This document shows, one piece after another, positions 46,976 to 54,746 of a DNA stretch of 64,000 nt. Each line of letters begins with the position of its first letter. Positions within the stretch are counted from its first letter, which is position 1. A model generated the notes under the pieces. It was not told the origin of the DNA. It saw only the letters and a program-made list of their open reading frames with translations, and searched no databases. The position numbers were made by a program, and so were the translations under genes. Source of the stretch: an uncultured Aquimarina sp. Lineage in GTDB: Bacteria; Bacteroidota; Bacteroidia; Flavobacteriales; Flavobacteriaceae. The DNA lies in contig NZ_CANLOZ010000014.1 in the NCBI RefSeq assembly GCF_947492965.1, positions 1-64,000 on the forward strand. Reading direction: 5' to 3'.

Positions 46976-48328
46976 ATGGCAGCAGGAAAACAAGCTCAAG
47001 AGAGTGTTAAAATAGAAAATCCAGCAAAGGAATTAAAAATAAATGAAGAGAAATTAGCTAGATATGGTGGTTTTGATCTTTTAGAGTCATGTATAGATGA
47101 CGTTCAGAATATGAACCCAGATCGTAAGGCACGTAAAAAGATTTTTCTTACTGAGTCTACAAAAAAATTAGAAAGAGCCAAATTAGAAAAAACCTTAGAA
47201 ATTTGGAGAGATGTTCTTTCTTCTTCGGATGATTTATCAGAAATGGTAGAAGAATCAGAAAAGCGTTCTGAAATTGCTGGTAAATCTTTAGAAAGAAATT
47301 TAGGAGCTGCTTTAGAGCAGACAAGAGATTTAGAACAATCGTACAGATCAGTTGCTTTATTCTTTAAGAATACAGAATCGCAGAAAGTAAAAAATATCAA
47401 TATAATGAATGCTGAGCTTGAGCAGCTGAAAGATCTGGATAATACTAGATTTATTGATGCAGTTCAGGAAGAGCTAGTTCAAGGGTATGACCGTTTAGAT
47501 CTTAGAGATAATTATGGTATTCTAGTGATACCAGGTTATTTAGGCTCTAATAAGGTTGTAGAGAAATGGGCTAAAATTGCTCATGAGAATAAGGTAATGA
47601 TGATTACGGACTTTGAGCATCTTGATGAGCCAGATGATGTAATGGAAATGTTTGAAGCTGCGAATCTTACAGGTGGAGATAAGTACAGATCTAATGTAAT
47701 GATGACCTGTAACTGGTTAGTAGGACGTGGAAAGCACGATGAGGTAGGAGAGGAAGATGATCTTTTTGTGCCACCATCTAGTGCATTAGCAGGTCAAGTA
47801 TATAGAACATTAATGTCTCAGGTGGCTGCTGGTAAGAAACATGGTGGAATTAACGAGGTAGATGGTGTTCGTTTTGACCTTAAGAAGAGTGAGATTGCAC
47901 AGTTAGAAAAGCTTGGATTAGTGCCTATGGTAAATGAGTATGGAAAAGTAATGGCTTTTTCTGCTAAAACTTTATTTAATGGAGATAATCTAGGATTACA
48001 AACATATTCTGTAGTTAGGGTGTTTGATTATGTGACCAAAGTTTTAATGGACTTCTTAAACAGAAGAGCTTTTGAAAACTTTAATGCTAGAACTCGTAAA
48101 GAACTTATGGGACAAATAGTAAAGTTTTTGGATGGTATTACTGGTCCAGACAAGTTAATTGAAGACTTTTCTATTAAGCGTTTCGAACAAGATCCGAATC
48201 AGAAAGATAGAGTATATCTGGATATTCATATGAAACCTTATTTCCCAGCTAAGAACTTTATGATCAAAATGGATGGTCAAAAAGGTGATGATGGAACGGA
48301 ATGGGATGCTGATTATGAGCAGCAGTAA
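46976..48328 (+). CDS. tssC: Type VI secretion sheath large subunit TssC
   Basis: A 450-residue sheath protein of the Bacteroidota TssC form (the family called DUF5458). It has a helical N-terminus (ARYGGFDLLESCIDDVQNMN), a long charged helix, and a C-terminal core with DNYGILVIPGYLGSN, VPPSSALAGQVYRTLM, RVFDYVTKVLMDFLNRRAFE and YLDIHMKPYFPAKNFMIKM. It pairs with TssB to make the sheath around the Hcp tube. No Hcp or baseplate gene follows; a terminator ends the block. Confidence 0.92.
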   Translation: MAAGKQAQESVKIENPAKELKINEEKLARYGGFDLLESCIDDVQNMNPDRKARKKIFLTESTKKLERAKLEKTLEIWRDVLSSSDDLSEMVEESEKRSEIAGKSLERNLGAALEQTRDLEQSYRSVALFFKNTESQKVKNINIMNAELEQLKDLDNTRFIDAVQEELVQGYDRLDLRDNYGILVIPGYLGSNKVVEKWAKIAHENKVMMITDFEHLDEPDDVMEMFEAANLTGGDKYRSNVMMTCNWLVGRGKHDEVGEEDDLFVPPSSALAGQVYRTLMSQVAAGKKHGGINEVDGVRFDLKKSEIAQLEKLGLVPMVNEYGKVMAFSAKTLFNGDNLGLQTYSVVRVFDYVTKVLMDFLNRRAFENFNARTRKELMGQIVKFLDGITGPDKLIEDFSIKRFEQDPNQKDRVYLDIHMKPYFPAKNFMIKMDGQKGDDGTEWDADYEQQ

Positions 48329-48357
48329 ATAGAAAATACTACGAAATCATATTTCTT

Positions 48358-48393
48358 AAAAAGCGAATATTATTATTAATGTTCGCTTTTTTT
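48358..48393. terminator. Terminator after tssC
   Basis: AAAAAGCGAATATTA pairs with TAATGTTCGCTTTTT (one G-T pair) around a 4-nt loop, flanked by A and T runs. It lies between convergent tssC and the response regulator gene and can work in both directions; on the minus strand it overlaps the last few bases of that gene. Confidence 0.8.
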
Positions 48394-48768
48394 ATTATTC
48401 ATTCTTGACTGTACTTTGGCAATAGCCGATAATAACTTTTCGAAGTTTACAGGTTTCGAAAAATATTTGTCAAATCCAAGCTTTAAGAATTTTTGGGCAT
48501 CACCAGGCATAGCATACGCAGTAACAGCATATATTGGTGTGTTTTTAAGTAACTCTAGTTTTTTGAATCGTTTTAATAACTCACACCCATCCATTTGATT
48601 GAGTCCTAAATTTATATCTACCAGGATTAAATCTAGCGAGGATTTCTTAACAATTTCTAGGGCAGATGGCCCATTTTCGGCTATAACCACATTAGATGCA
48701 TTTTTGGTAAGCATCTTATTCATAACCATTGCGTTAATTTTATTATCCTCTACGTAAAGTATATTCAT
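48376..48768 (-). CDS. Single-domain response regulator
   Basis: A 130-residue CheY-like receiver with nothing else: MNILYVEDNKINAMV (acidic pair), LDLILVDINLGLNQMDG (phospho-accepting Asp), YAVTAYAM (Thr) and YFSKPVNFEKLL (Lys). No output domain is present, so it would act through protein binding or phosphorelay. Its ATG overlaps the stop of the upstream kinase gene by 4 nt (ATGA), so the two form a coupled pair. Confidence 0.9.
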   Translation of the reverse strand: MNILYVEDNKINAMVMNKMLTKNASNVVIAENGPSALEIVKKSSLDLILVDINLGLNQMDGCELLKRFKKLELLKNTPIYAVTAYAMPGDAQKFLKLGFDKYFSKPVNFEKLLSAIAKVQSRMNNKKSEH

Positions 48769-50969
48769 ATGTTTTTCGGAATTGTAATCACAAACTTAGT
48801 TCCTTCATTTAATTTACTAGTTACTTTAATTTTTCCTCCCAAGATTTCAATATATCTTTTAGATAAACTTAAACCTATACCTGTACCCTCATATTTTCGA
48901 CTTAAACCAATGCTCTCTTGTATAAAGGGATCAAATATCTTTTTTAGATTGTCTTTCCCTATTCCTATCCCAGAATCTTTAATAGATATTTTTACTGTCG
49001 ACTTTTCATCCTTCACCTTTACCATCACTTTACCCGTATCTGTATATTTTATAGAATTGTGAATGATATTGTTTAGTGCTGTGCTAAAAATATCCTCATC
49101 TATATTAGCAGAAGGACAACGTTCATCGAGTTTTAAAATATAGTCTAAATTTTTAGAATTCGCAAAATGGCGATATTCTCTAAATGAAGTTTCTACTGTA
49201 TAGTTCATATCTACTTCCACATAATTCAGATTTTTTTGTATGGTTTCGATTTCGCTATAATGAGATAGATTATTGATGGTAGCAAGCAAACGTTCTTTAC
49301 TTTCATCCAAAAACGCACTTAGTTTTTTGCGATCACCAGGGTTTTCTTCCTCTAGTAATAGCATATTACATATGGTCATAATACCATTTAGTGGTGTGCG
49401 AATTTCATGACTAAAATTCGAAAGAATGTTTGATTTTAGATTACTTAGTTCCTGTTCTTTTAGATGCGCTTCCTTAATGGCGAGTTCTGCAGTTTTTTGT
49501 TCTGTGATATCATGAAAACTAACTAAAACAGCGTTAATGCTATTGTTTTCATCTTTTATTGGAGTGTATTTCGATTCTAACCATTGTACGGCTCCTTTGC
49601 GAGTTGTTCTTTCTATCTCCTTTTTAGCAGTATTACCTTTTAAGGCTTCATTAAACTCATTGGCAAAAGTACTTTTAAAATTTACAGGCATCACATCTAT
49701 AAAGCGGCATGTGGTAGTGGTGGGATCGACATTAAAATCTCTTTTGATAATGTTGATAGAGTCTTCATCTGCCATTAAAATTTCGCCACTTGTGTTAAGT
49801 AAAATGGTATAAGAAAAACCATTATTTACCATTGCGGCCAATCTACTTTTATCTTCGATGATGGTGCGTTCATTTATTTTTTTCTGGTGTACATCAATCA
49901 GATTTCCAATCATTCGAATAGTCGCTCCCTCGTTATTTTTTTTGCGATAACCATATACTTCATAATGTCTGTACTGACCATCGAGATGTTTCAGACGATA
50001 ATGGTTAAAATAATGATATCCTGTTTTTTGAAGATTAGCTTTATGCCTTTCCATCGCTTCCTTAGCATCTTCAGGATGAATCATTTTTCTAAAGGCTGCT
50101 TCTGGAACAAAATCGGTGTCTATAGGTAACCCTAGCATTCTGCGGAAATCCTTACTATAAAAAACCATGTTGGTTTTTATTTCATGATCAAATAATCCGG
50201 ATCGTATTCCTTTAAGAGCTAGTTTCTTAGTTTCCTCGTTGTATTTGAGTTGCTCTATATAATTTTGTTGTTCGGTAATATCCGAGAAGCACCCATTGAC
50301 GAATATGACTTTATCTTTGTGCTTTATGGCTTCACCTATAACTCTGATCCACTTTTTATTTCCTTTCTTAGTAATTATCTGATCTACATAATCATAAGAA
50401 ATTCCATGATCGATGAGATTATCCCAATAGTTTTTTATACGTTCTCTAGAGGCTTCGGGATAGTAATGAAGTGCTTCTAACATATTTAGAGAAGTACCAA
50501 CTTCCAAGTCGTGTAAGTGATAACATTCATCGGAAAAATATACATTATCATTTATAGGATCGTAATGCCAAGCTCCAGTTTTGGTTAAACTGGATAAACT
50601 TTTAAGAAGCCTGTGTTCTTCATGCTCTTGGGTTACATCAATACCAAATGCATATATTCTATCTTCACTATAGATCAAATCGAACTTAATATATAGAATA
50701 GCATCTGAAGCTAATGTGGCAAAACCAAAAGTTTTGCTTATTTGTTCTTTGTTTTGATAGAGTAAGGAAATTGTATCTCTAAATACAGACTCTTCATCAT
50801 CTAAAAGAAAATTATAGATGGATTGCCCTTTGATTTCAGCCTTAGGAAGTTTAAAAAGTATTTCACATCTTTTATTCACCTCACAAACGTTTCCTTTTTG
50901 ATCAAAAATCATAAGAAACAAAAGTGTTTTTTCAGTGAAAAAACTAAATTCGTTTGTGTTTAATGTCAT
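48765..50969 (-). CDS. Multi-PAS sensor histidine kinase
   Basis: A 734-residue cytoplasmic kinase without transmembrane segments. It has about four PAS/PAC modules over residues 10-480 (KLPKAEIKGQSIYNF; GAWHYDPINDNVYFS; GLFDHEIKTNMVFYS; YTPIKDENNSINAVLV), a HisKA domain with the phospho-His in ILSNFSHEIRTPLNGI (about 520), and a HATPase with HNSIKYTDTG, KDSGIGIG and GTGIGLSLSKRY. It signals to the overlapping response regulator gene. Neighbouring T6SS genes raise the possibility of regulation of secretion, but this is inference from position only. Confidence 0.92.
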   Translation of the reverse strand: MTLNTNEFSFFTEKTLLFLMIFDQKGNVCEVNKRCEILFKLPKAEIKGQSIYNFLLDDEESVFRDTISLLYQNKEQISKTFGFATLASDAILYIKFDLIYSEDRIYAFGIDVTQEHEEHRLLKSLSSLTKTGAWHYDPINDNVYFSDECYHLHDLEVGTSLNMLEALHYYPEASRERIKNYWDNLIDHGISYDYVDQIITKKGNKKWIRVIGEAIKHKDKVIFVNGCFSDITEQQNYIEQLKYNEETKKLALKGIRSGLFDHEIKTNMVFYSKDFRRMLGLPIDTDFVPEAAFRKMIHPEDAKEAMERHKANLQKTGYHYFNHYRLKHLDGQYRHYEVYGYRKKNNEGATIRMIGNLIDVHQKKINERTIIEDKSRLAAMVNNGFSYTILLNTSGEILMADEDSINIIKRDFNVDPTTTTCRFIDVMPVNFKSTFANEFNEALKGNTAKKEIERTTRKGAVQWLESKYTPIKDENNSINAVLVSFHDITEQKTAELAIKEAHLKEQELSNLKSNILSNFSHEIRTPLNGIMTICNMLLLEEENPGDRKKLSAFLDESKERLLATINNLSHYSEIETIQKNLNYVEVDMNYTVETSFREYRHFANSKNLDYILKLDERCPSANIDEDIFSTALNNIIHNSIKYTDTGKVMVKVKDEKSTVKISIKDSGIGIGKDNLKKIFDPFIQESIGLSRKYEGTGIGLSLSKRYIEILGGKIKVTSKLNEGTKFVITIPKNI

Positions 50970-51201
50970 AAGTAGTAGATGGTAGTTCTTTTTTTTAAAG
51001 TTACAAAATTGATTGAGATAAAGAAATTTTCTTCAAAATAAATAAAACGCAAGAATGACACGGATTTATTTAATAAAAACTAATATTTCCCCATTTTTGA
51101 TTAATAAAGTATCAGCTTGAATTTTCTTTACATTCTTATATAGAAGTGGTTAAGATGCTTTTTGTATTAAGTGCTTAATAAAAATATATTATAAAAAAAG
51201 C

Positions 51202-51600
51202 TTATTTAGGTCGTTTTATGAAACGATATACAAGTATGATGATCCCAAAACCTATAAGGATGTATAACCCATATGATTGCCAGAACGAACCACTTTTGGT
51301 AGTTAATAAAAGTGGAGTTTCCTTATTGTAGAGTACAGTTATTCGATCCCCTTCACTATCTAAGGGACCAATAAACGGGATATGCATTAGTTTTACGGTA
51401 CTAGTTAGGCTGTCACCTTCTTTGGTTTGATATGATACTTTGGCGGTAGCGGAAGATCTTCGCGATCTTACTTTAAAATTAATTTCTTTAATGATTGCTT
51501 CTGTTTCTATGTACTCTGGTTCGGTAGCTTCTTGAGCAATCAGCGTAATTGGCAGAAATAGTATAAGGAAGAATAAATGGTAGATTTTAAGATGTTTCAT
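51202..51600 (-). CDS. DUF3592-type membrane protein
   Basis: A 132-residue protein with a signal peptide (to about TLIAQ), a periplasmic beta-domain (TATAKVSYQTKEGDSL-like strand pattern, GDRITVLYNKETP) and a C-terminal transmembrane helix (GLYILIGFGIIILVYRF). The pattern fits DUF3592. Function unknown. It lies alone between the kinase and the effector island. Confidence 0.75.
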   Translation of the reverse strand: MKHLKIYHLFFLILFLPITLIAQEATEPEYIETEAIIKEINFKVRSRRSSATAKVSYQTKEGDSLTSTVKLMHIPFIGPLDSEGDRITVLYNKETPLLLTTKSGSFWQSYGLYILIGFGIIILVYRFIKRPK

Positions 51601-51725
51601 GATTGGTGTATTAATGCTTCTAAGATAGTATATCGAATCAAGATTAGAAAATGAAATATCTTTTAAAAAGAAGGTGATGATGTGATAATTAGGTTCTCTC
51701 TAAAGAGAAAAAGAGATTGAGACAT

Positions 51726-52175
51726 TTACTGATGTAACACTTCAATATTTTCTATTTCGAATGCATCGTTTAATTGAATATAAATCGTCGAATTAGGGAA
51801 ATTATTATTTGCAGAGAAGAGTAAAACAAAATCTTCTGTATAAAAATTAATCTGATCTATTTTTAATTCATTTTGCAATGAGTTGGAGTCTTTTTCTGTT
51901 GGAGTATATTCGGATTGACTATATGAAGATTTGGTAATCTGATCGGCTATTTCTTTTTTTAGGATTTCTAAACGTTCTAAATTTAAACGAGATATTCTAT
52001 CGCAAGAAACGTTAGCAAGAGATCGAAAATCCTTAATATTCGACGTTTCTTTTTCGATATCTAGAGTTACTTTTACCCTATTACTATTTTCTAATATTAG
52101 CGCATATCCTTCTAATATAGCATCATTTATATTTGGAGATTCTATAAATTCAAATGCATCGTAGTCTGAAGACAT
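51726..52175 (-). CDS. Candidate orphan immunity protein
   Basis: A 149-residue acidic cytoplasmic protein (EYTPTEKDSNSLQNELKIDQ; FYTEDFVLLFSANNNFPNST; IYIQLNDAFEIENIEVLHQ). I do not recognise a named family. It starts 17 nt beyond the stop codon of a decayed Rhs fragment that has lost its toxin tip, the exact place where immunity genes lie in Rhs loci. I infer an immunity gene kept to resist a toxin carried by relatives. It has no signal peptide, so its target toxin would act in the cytoplasm. Confidence 0.5.
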   Translation of the reverse strand: MSSDYDAFEFIESPNINDAILEGYALILENSNRVKVTLDIEKETSNIKDFRSLANVSCDRISRLNLERLEILKKEIADQITKSSYSQSEYTPTEKDSNSLQNELKIDQINFYTEDFVLLFSANNNFPNSTIYIQLNDAFEIENIEVLHQ

Positions 52176-52192
52176 AAATTACAGTGATTTTA

Positions 52193-52920
52193 TTATATAT
52201 ACACTCCTTCATCAGGTGAATAATATCTAAATCTATTATAATAAAGTTCCGTTTCGGAGTCTTCATACTGTCCTTGATATCTAAATGGACAATCATTCAA
52301 TGAACCTTTTACAAGTTTACGAAAAAATCCAGCGCGGCAGTCTGGCGCGATCACTAAAAAGGTCTACCAGACCTTTTCTTTACGCTCTACCCTCATAAAT
52401 ATCATACTCTACTTACCAGGTTTTTTCGCCTTTGTTATTGTACATTTCTACGGGAGTTCCCAGATAGTCTGTAATGATAGAGTTGGAATCCTCTGCCGTA
52501 ATTTTAGCAGCAGTTTTAAATGTGCCTTCATCGAATACCCAAGTAATCAGATTTTCAATAGGTTCGGGTGTGCTTTCTGTCAGCATTCCAAATTCATCTA
52601 CCACCAATTCAGGTCTGTCTTTGAGATCATAGCTCCATTCGTGTAATGGGACGTTGCCGTCCCACACCCATCGGGTGATGGAACCTCTCAGCCTACCTGT
52701 GGTAGACATCTCTCCTTGAGAAGGAGAGAAGCCTTTTTTGAAATTTATTTTTGCCGTTCTACGTCCTAGTGCGTCGTATTCGAATTGGGTAGTGTTATTT
52801 TTAGGGTCGGTTACGGATCGTAGCATTCCGTTTCCGTACCATTAGTCGTAGTTTCCTTTGTTGGTAACCTTAGTAATTAGGTTTCTTTCTTTAATGTAAT
52901 CGATGCTACCTTAGAGATTA
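52193..52920 (-). pseudogene. Decayed Rhs fragment without toxin
   Basis: The minus strand is homologous to the 3' part of the intact rhs gene upstream ([52 protein letters not shown]). It carries an in-frame stop near the DYDWYGN region, a CAA to TAA change after GEKTW (52413), a roughly 70-bp insertion at 52322-52394, and a stop right after DEGVYI (52193), just where the intact gene continues into SQDPI and the toxin. Its 5' end near 52920 joins unrelated DNA. It is a displaced C-terminal cassette. Confidence 0.85.
52322..52394. repeat. Short palindromic insertion in Rhs fragment, copy 1
   Basis: Compared with the intact rhs gene, about 70 bp are inserted after TTTACG. The insert has a hairpin AAAAGGTCT-ACC-AGACCTTTT and a GC-rich part (CCAGCGCGGCAGTCTGGCGC), and ends at a second copy of TTTACG, as if a 6-bp target had been duplicated. 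The same insertion sits at the same place in the other fragment. Confidence 0.65.
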
Positions 52921-53019
52921 TAAAACACAACAAGCGTATAAGTAAAAGCCACAACATTTCTGCTTTGGCTTTACTATTTTAGTATGCTCTCAACTTAAAG
53001 TTAGAATACTTTATAATGT

Positions 53020-53358
53020 TTAGATATTTTTAGCTTTACTATTTTCAAACCTTGCTAATAATGTTTCTTTCCATTCCTCACTAGGACAATCTTTTATTAG
53101 GGTTTCATATTTATCTAAATCAATATTACCAAACAATGATTCTATCAATTGTAGAAGAGTCCAATGTAAATCATAGAAGGCATTTTCAGGAAATAGTTTA
53201 ATTAGAATTTCTCCTTCTTCAAATGATACAGGTTTTTCTATAGATTCCAATAAATCATCATATTTATCGATTAAATCATCGATTGAATCATCATCGTCTA
53301 AATCTTCATTTGGCATTCGCCCTAATTTATTTAATTTAATTACTTCTTCTCTGATCAT
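53020..53358 (-). CDS. Immunity protein for the HNH-like Rhs toxin
   Basis: A 112-residue acidic, helical cytoplasmic protein with an Asp-rich segment (NEDLDDDDSIDDLIDKYDDL), then FPENAFYDLHWTLLQLIESL and LIKDCPSEEWKETLLARFE. The WTLLQLIE-type helix recalls immunity families such as Imm30, but I am not certain. It starts 14 nt after the stop codon of the displaced toxin cassette, the normal place for its cognate immunity gene. A possible terminator hairpin lies at 52941-52975. Confidence 0.65.
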   Translation of the reverse strand: MIREEVIKLNKLGRMPNEDLDDDDSIDDLIDKYDDLLESIEKPVSFEEGEILIKLFPENAFYDLHWTLLQLIESLFGNIDLDKYETLIKDCPSEEWKETLLARFENSKAKNI

Positions 53359-53372
53359 GGTTATATTAGATT

Positions 53373-53939
53373 TTATTTACAGCTCGCTTTTACATCACTA
53401 AGAGATAGTTCTCCTTTTTTAAGCAAGCCTTTATTTTCATAACTTTCGATTATTTGCTCTATAGAATCATCATATTTAGCACCACCTATATTTCGTAAAT
53501 CAACAAGATCATCTTTTAAAACATCTTTAAAAGCTCTATGCCTATCTACTTTTGCAGTAGCTCTACCTTTTGACTTATATGTACGTGTTTGCGCGTGTTC
53601 AGATTTCGGCATTACAACAGCTACGCCTTCTTTTCTTGGAAGATGTCCTAATTTGTCTTGTGGGATGTGATGGTATTCTAAATCGTCACCAACTTCACCT
53701 AGTTTAGACAAGTCTCCATAGTCACCAACTTGCCCAATCGTAACAGCTAATCCAAATACGTCAACAAAATAGTTGTTATTTGTAGTATAAGAATACAAAC
53801 GATCTCCTCCTGTTAACCCAATTGGATCCTGTGATATATACACTCCTTCGTCAGGCGCATAGTATCTAAATCGATTATAATACAATCCAGTTTCTATATC
53901 CTCATACTGTCCTTGATATCTAAATGGACAATCTTCCAA
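53373..53939 (-). CDS. Displaced Rhs C-terminal cassette with HNH-like nuclease toxin
   Basis: The frame begins in the conserved Rhs core ([20 protein letters not shown]), passes the SQDPIGLTGG boundary, and at about residue 63 (FGLAVTIG) turns into a toxin of about 125 residues. The toxin has DLEYHHIPQDKLG, VAVVMPKSEHAQTRTYKSKG and RHRAFKDVL, with His residues spaced as in HNH/endonuclease VII-like polymorphic toxins. The frame has no ATG at its head, only TTG, and it lacks any upstream Rhs shell, so it is probably silent unless recombined onto a full rhs gene. Nuclease function is inferred. Confidence 0.6.
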   Translation of the reverse strand: MEDCPFRYQGQYEDIETGLYYNRFRYYAPDEGVYISQDPIGLTGGDRLYSYTTNNNYFVDVFGLAVTIGQVGDYGDLSKLGEVGDDLEYHHIPQDKLGHLPRKEGVAVVMPKSEHAQTRTYKSKGRATAKVDRHRAFKDVLKDDLVDLRNIGGAKYDDSIEQIIESYENKGLLKKGELSLSDVKASCK

Positions 53940-54152
53940 AGAACCTTTTACAAGTTTACGAAAAAATCCAGCGCGGCAGTCTGGCGCGATCGCTAAAAAG
54001 GTCTACCAGACCTTTTCTTTACGCTCTGCCCTCATAAATATCATACTCTACTTGCCAGGTTTTTTCGCCGTTACTATTGTACATTTCTACGGGTGTTCCC
54101 AGATAGTCTGTAATGATAGAGTAGGAGTCATCTTCCGTAATTTTGGCAGCAG
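53940..54152 (-). pseudogene. Upstream part of displaced Rhs cassette, interrupted
   Basis: Homologous to the intact rhs (SYSIITDYLGTPVEMYNSNGE then TWQVEYDIY) but out of frame and cut by an insertion of about 70 bp (53961-54033), which brings a stop codon after DIYEGRA. Its 5' edge at 54152 joins a plus-strand membrane-protein fragment abruptly within the codons for AAA. Together with the cassette that follows, it is the remains of an older rhs 3' end. Confidence 0.8.
53961..54033. repeat. Short palindromic insertion in Rhs fragment, copy 2
   Basis: The same insertion as at 52322-52394, at the homologous position and nearly identical (one A/G change within GATC-A/G-CT and one in CTCT-A/G-CCC). 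The stem AAAAGGTCT/AGACCTTTT is intact in both. Shared position indicates that it inserted once before the cassettes were duplicated, or was spread by gene conversion. Confidence 0.65.
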
Positions 54153-54343
54153 CGTCACTATACAATAAAATTGGGATTGGTCTTAATGCTCTACAATTAT
54201 TTGTTAGTTGTCTCTATGCTGCATTTGGTTTTTTCTTATTAATACAGAAAGGGCATTCTATAGAGTACGCAGTAATACCATTGATAATAATGTTTGCTAT
54301 TTCTATAAATCTGTTTCATCAAAGTACTAAGCTATATCAATAA
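54152..54343 (+). pseudogene. C-terminal fragment of a membrane protein
   Basis: About 60 codons on the plus strand read SLYNKIGIGLNALQLF, then two hydrophobic helices (CLYAAFGFFLLI; AVIPLIIMFAISINLF) and a short tail ending KLYQ. It starts abruptly at the broken end of the Rhs fragment and has no start codon of its own, so it is the 3' remnant of a gene cut by the rearrangement. Possibly the remains of another immunity or accessory gene. A hairpin follows. Confidence 0.5.
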
Positions 54344-54345
54344 AA

Positions 54346-54378
54346 AGTCACTCCCTAAAAAAGAAAGTGACTCTATTT
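54346..54378. terminator. Terminator between convergent genes
   Basis: AGTCACT (54346-54352) pairs with AGTGACT (54366-54372), flanked by AAAAA and TATTTTATT. It would end both the plus-strand remnant and the immunity gene at 54387. Confidence 0.6.
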
Positions 54379-54386
54379 TATTAAAA

Positions 54387-54746
54387 TCAAGATACGATTA
54401 ATCGAGAATCAAAAATATTTTTCATCATTTCAATAAACTCTTTACGATTAAATTCCATATCGTTAAATAGTAATGAAAATTTAGTTCCCTTAACTTCAAA
54501 TTGCAATTCATCCTTATTAAATGTGAGTAAATTACAACAGTTATAACAGGATTCCCCATTACATTCTATATAAGGTTCGCTTAATTCTGATTCTTCTTCA
54601 AGTTCATCTGGATCATATGTTTTTTGAAAGATCAAATAATTTGAAGGATTACTGTCCTTTGAATCAGCTAATGAGACCATATAATACATATCTTCTTTGT
54701 TATCGGTAATAGATATGTTTTTAACTTTAAAGTTTATTTCGAACAT
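54387..54746 (-). CDS. Immunity protein for the Rhs deaminase toxin
   Basis: A 119-residue acidic cytoplasmic protein (NKEDMYYMVSLADSKDS; YDPDELEEESELSEPY) with a Cys group CNGESCYNCCN and a beta/helix C-terminus (FSLLFNDMEFNRKEFIEMMK). It begins at the base following the rhs stop codon, with no gap, as typical for toxin-immunity pairs. The arrangement resembles Imm10-like immunity proteins that guard against deaminases, but the match is weak. It probably binds and blocks the deaminase active site. Confidence 0.7.
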   Translation of the reverse strand: MFEINFKVKNISITDNKEDMYYMVSLADSKDSNPSNYLIFQKTYDPDELEEESELSEPYIECNGESCYNCCNLLTFNKDELQFEVKGTKFSLLFNDMEFNRKEFIEMMKNIFDSRLIVS

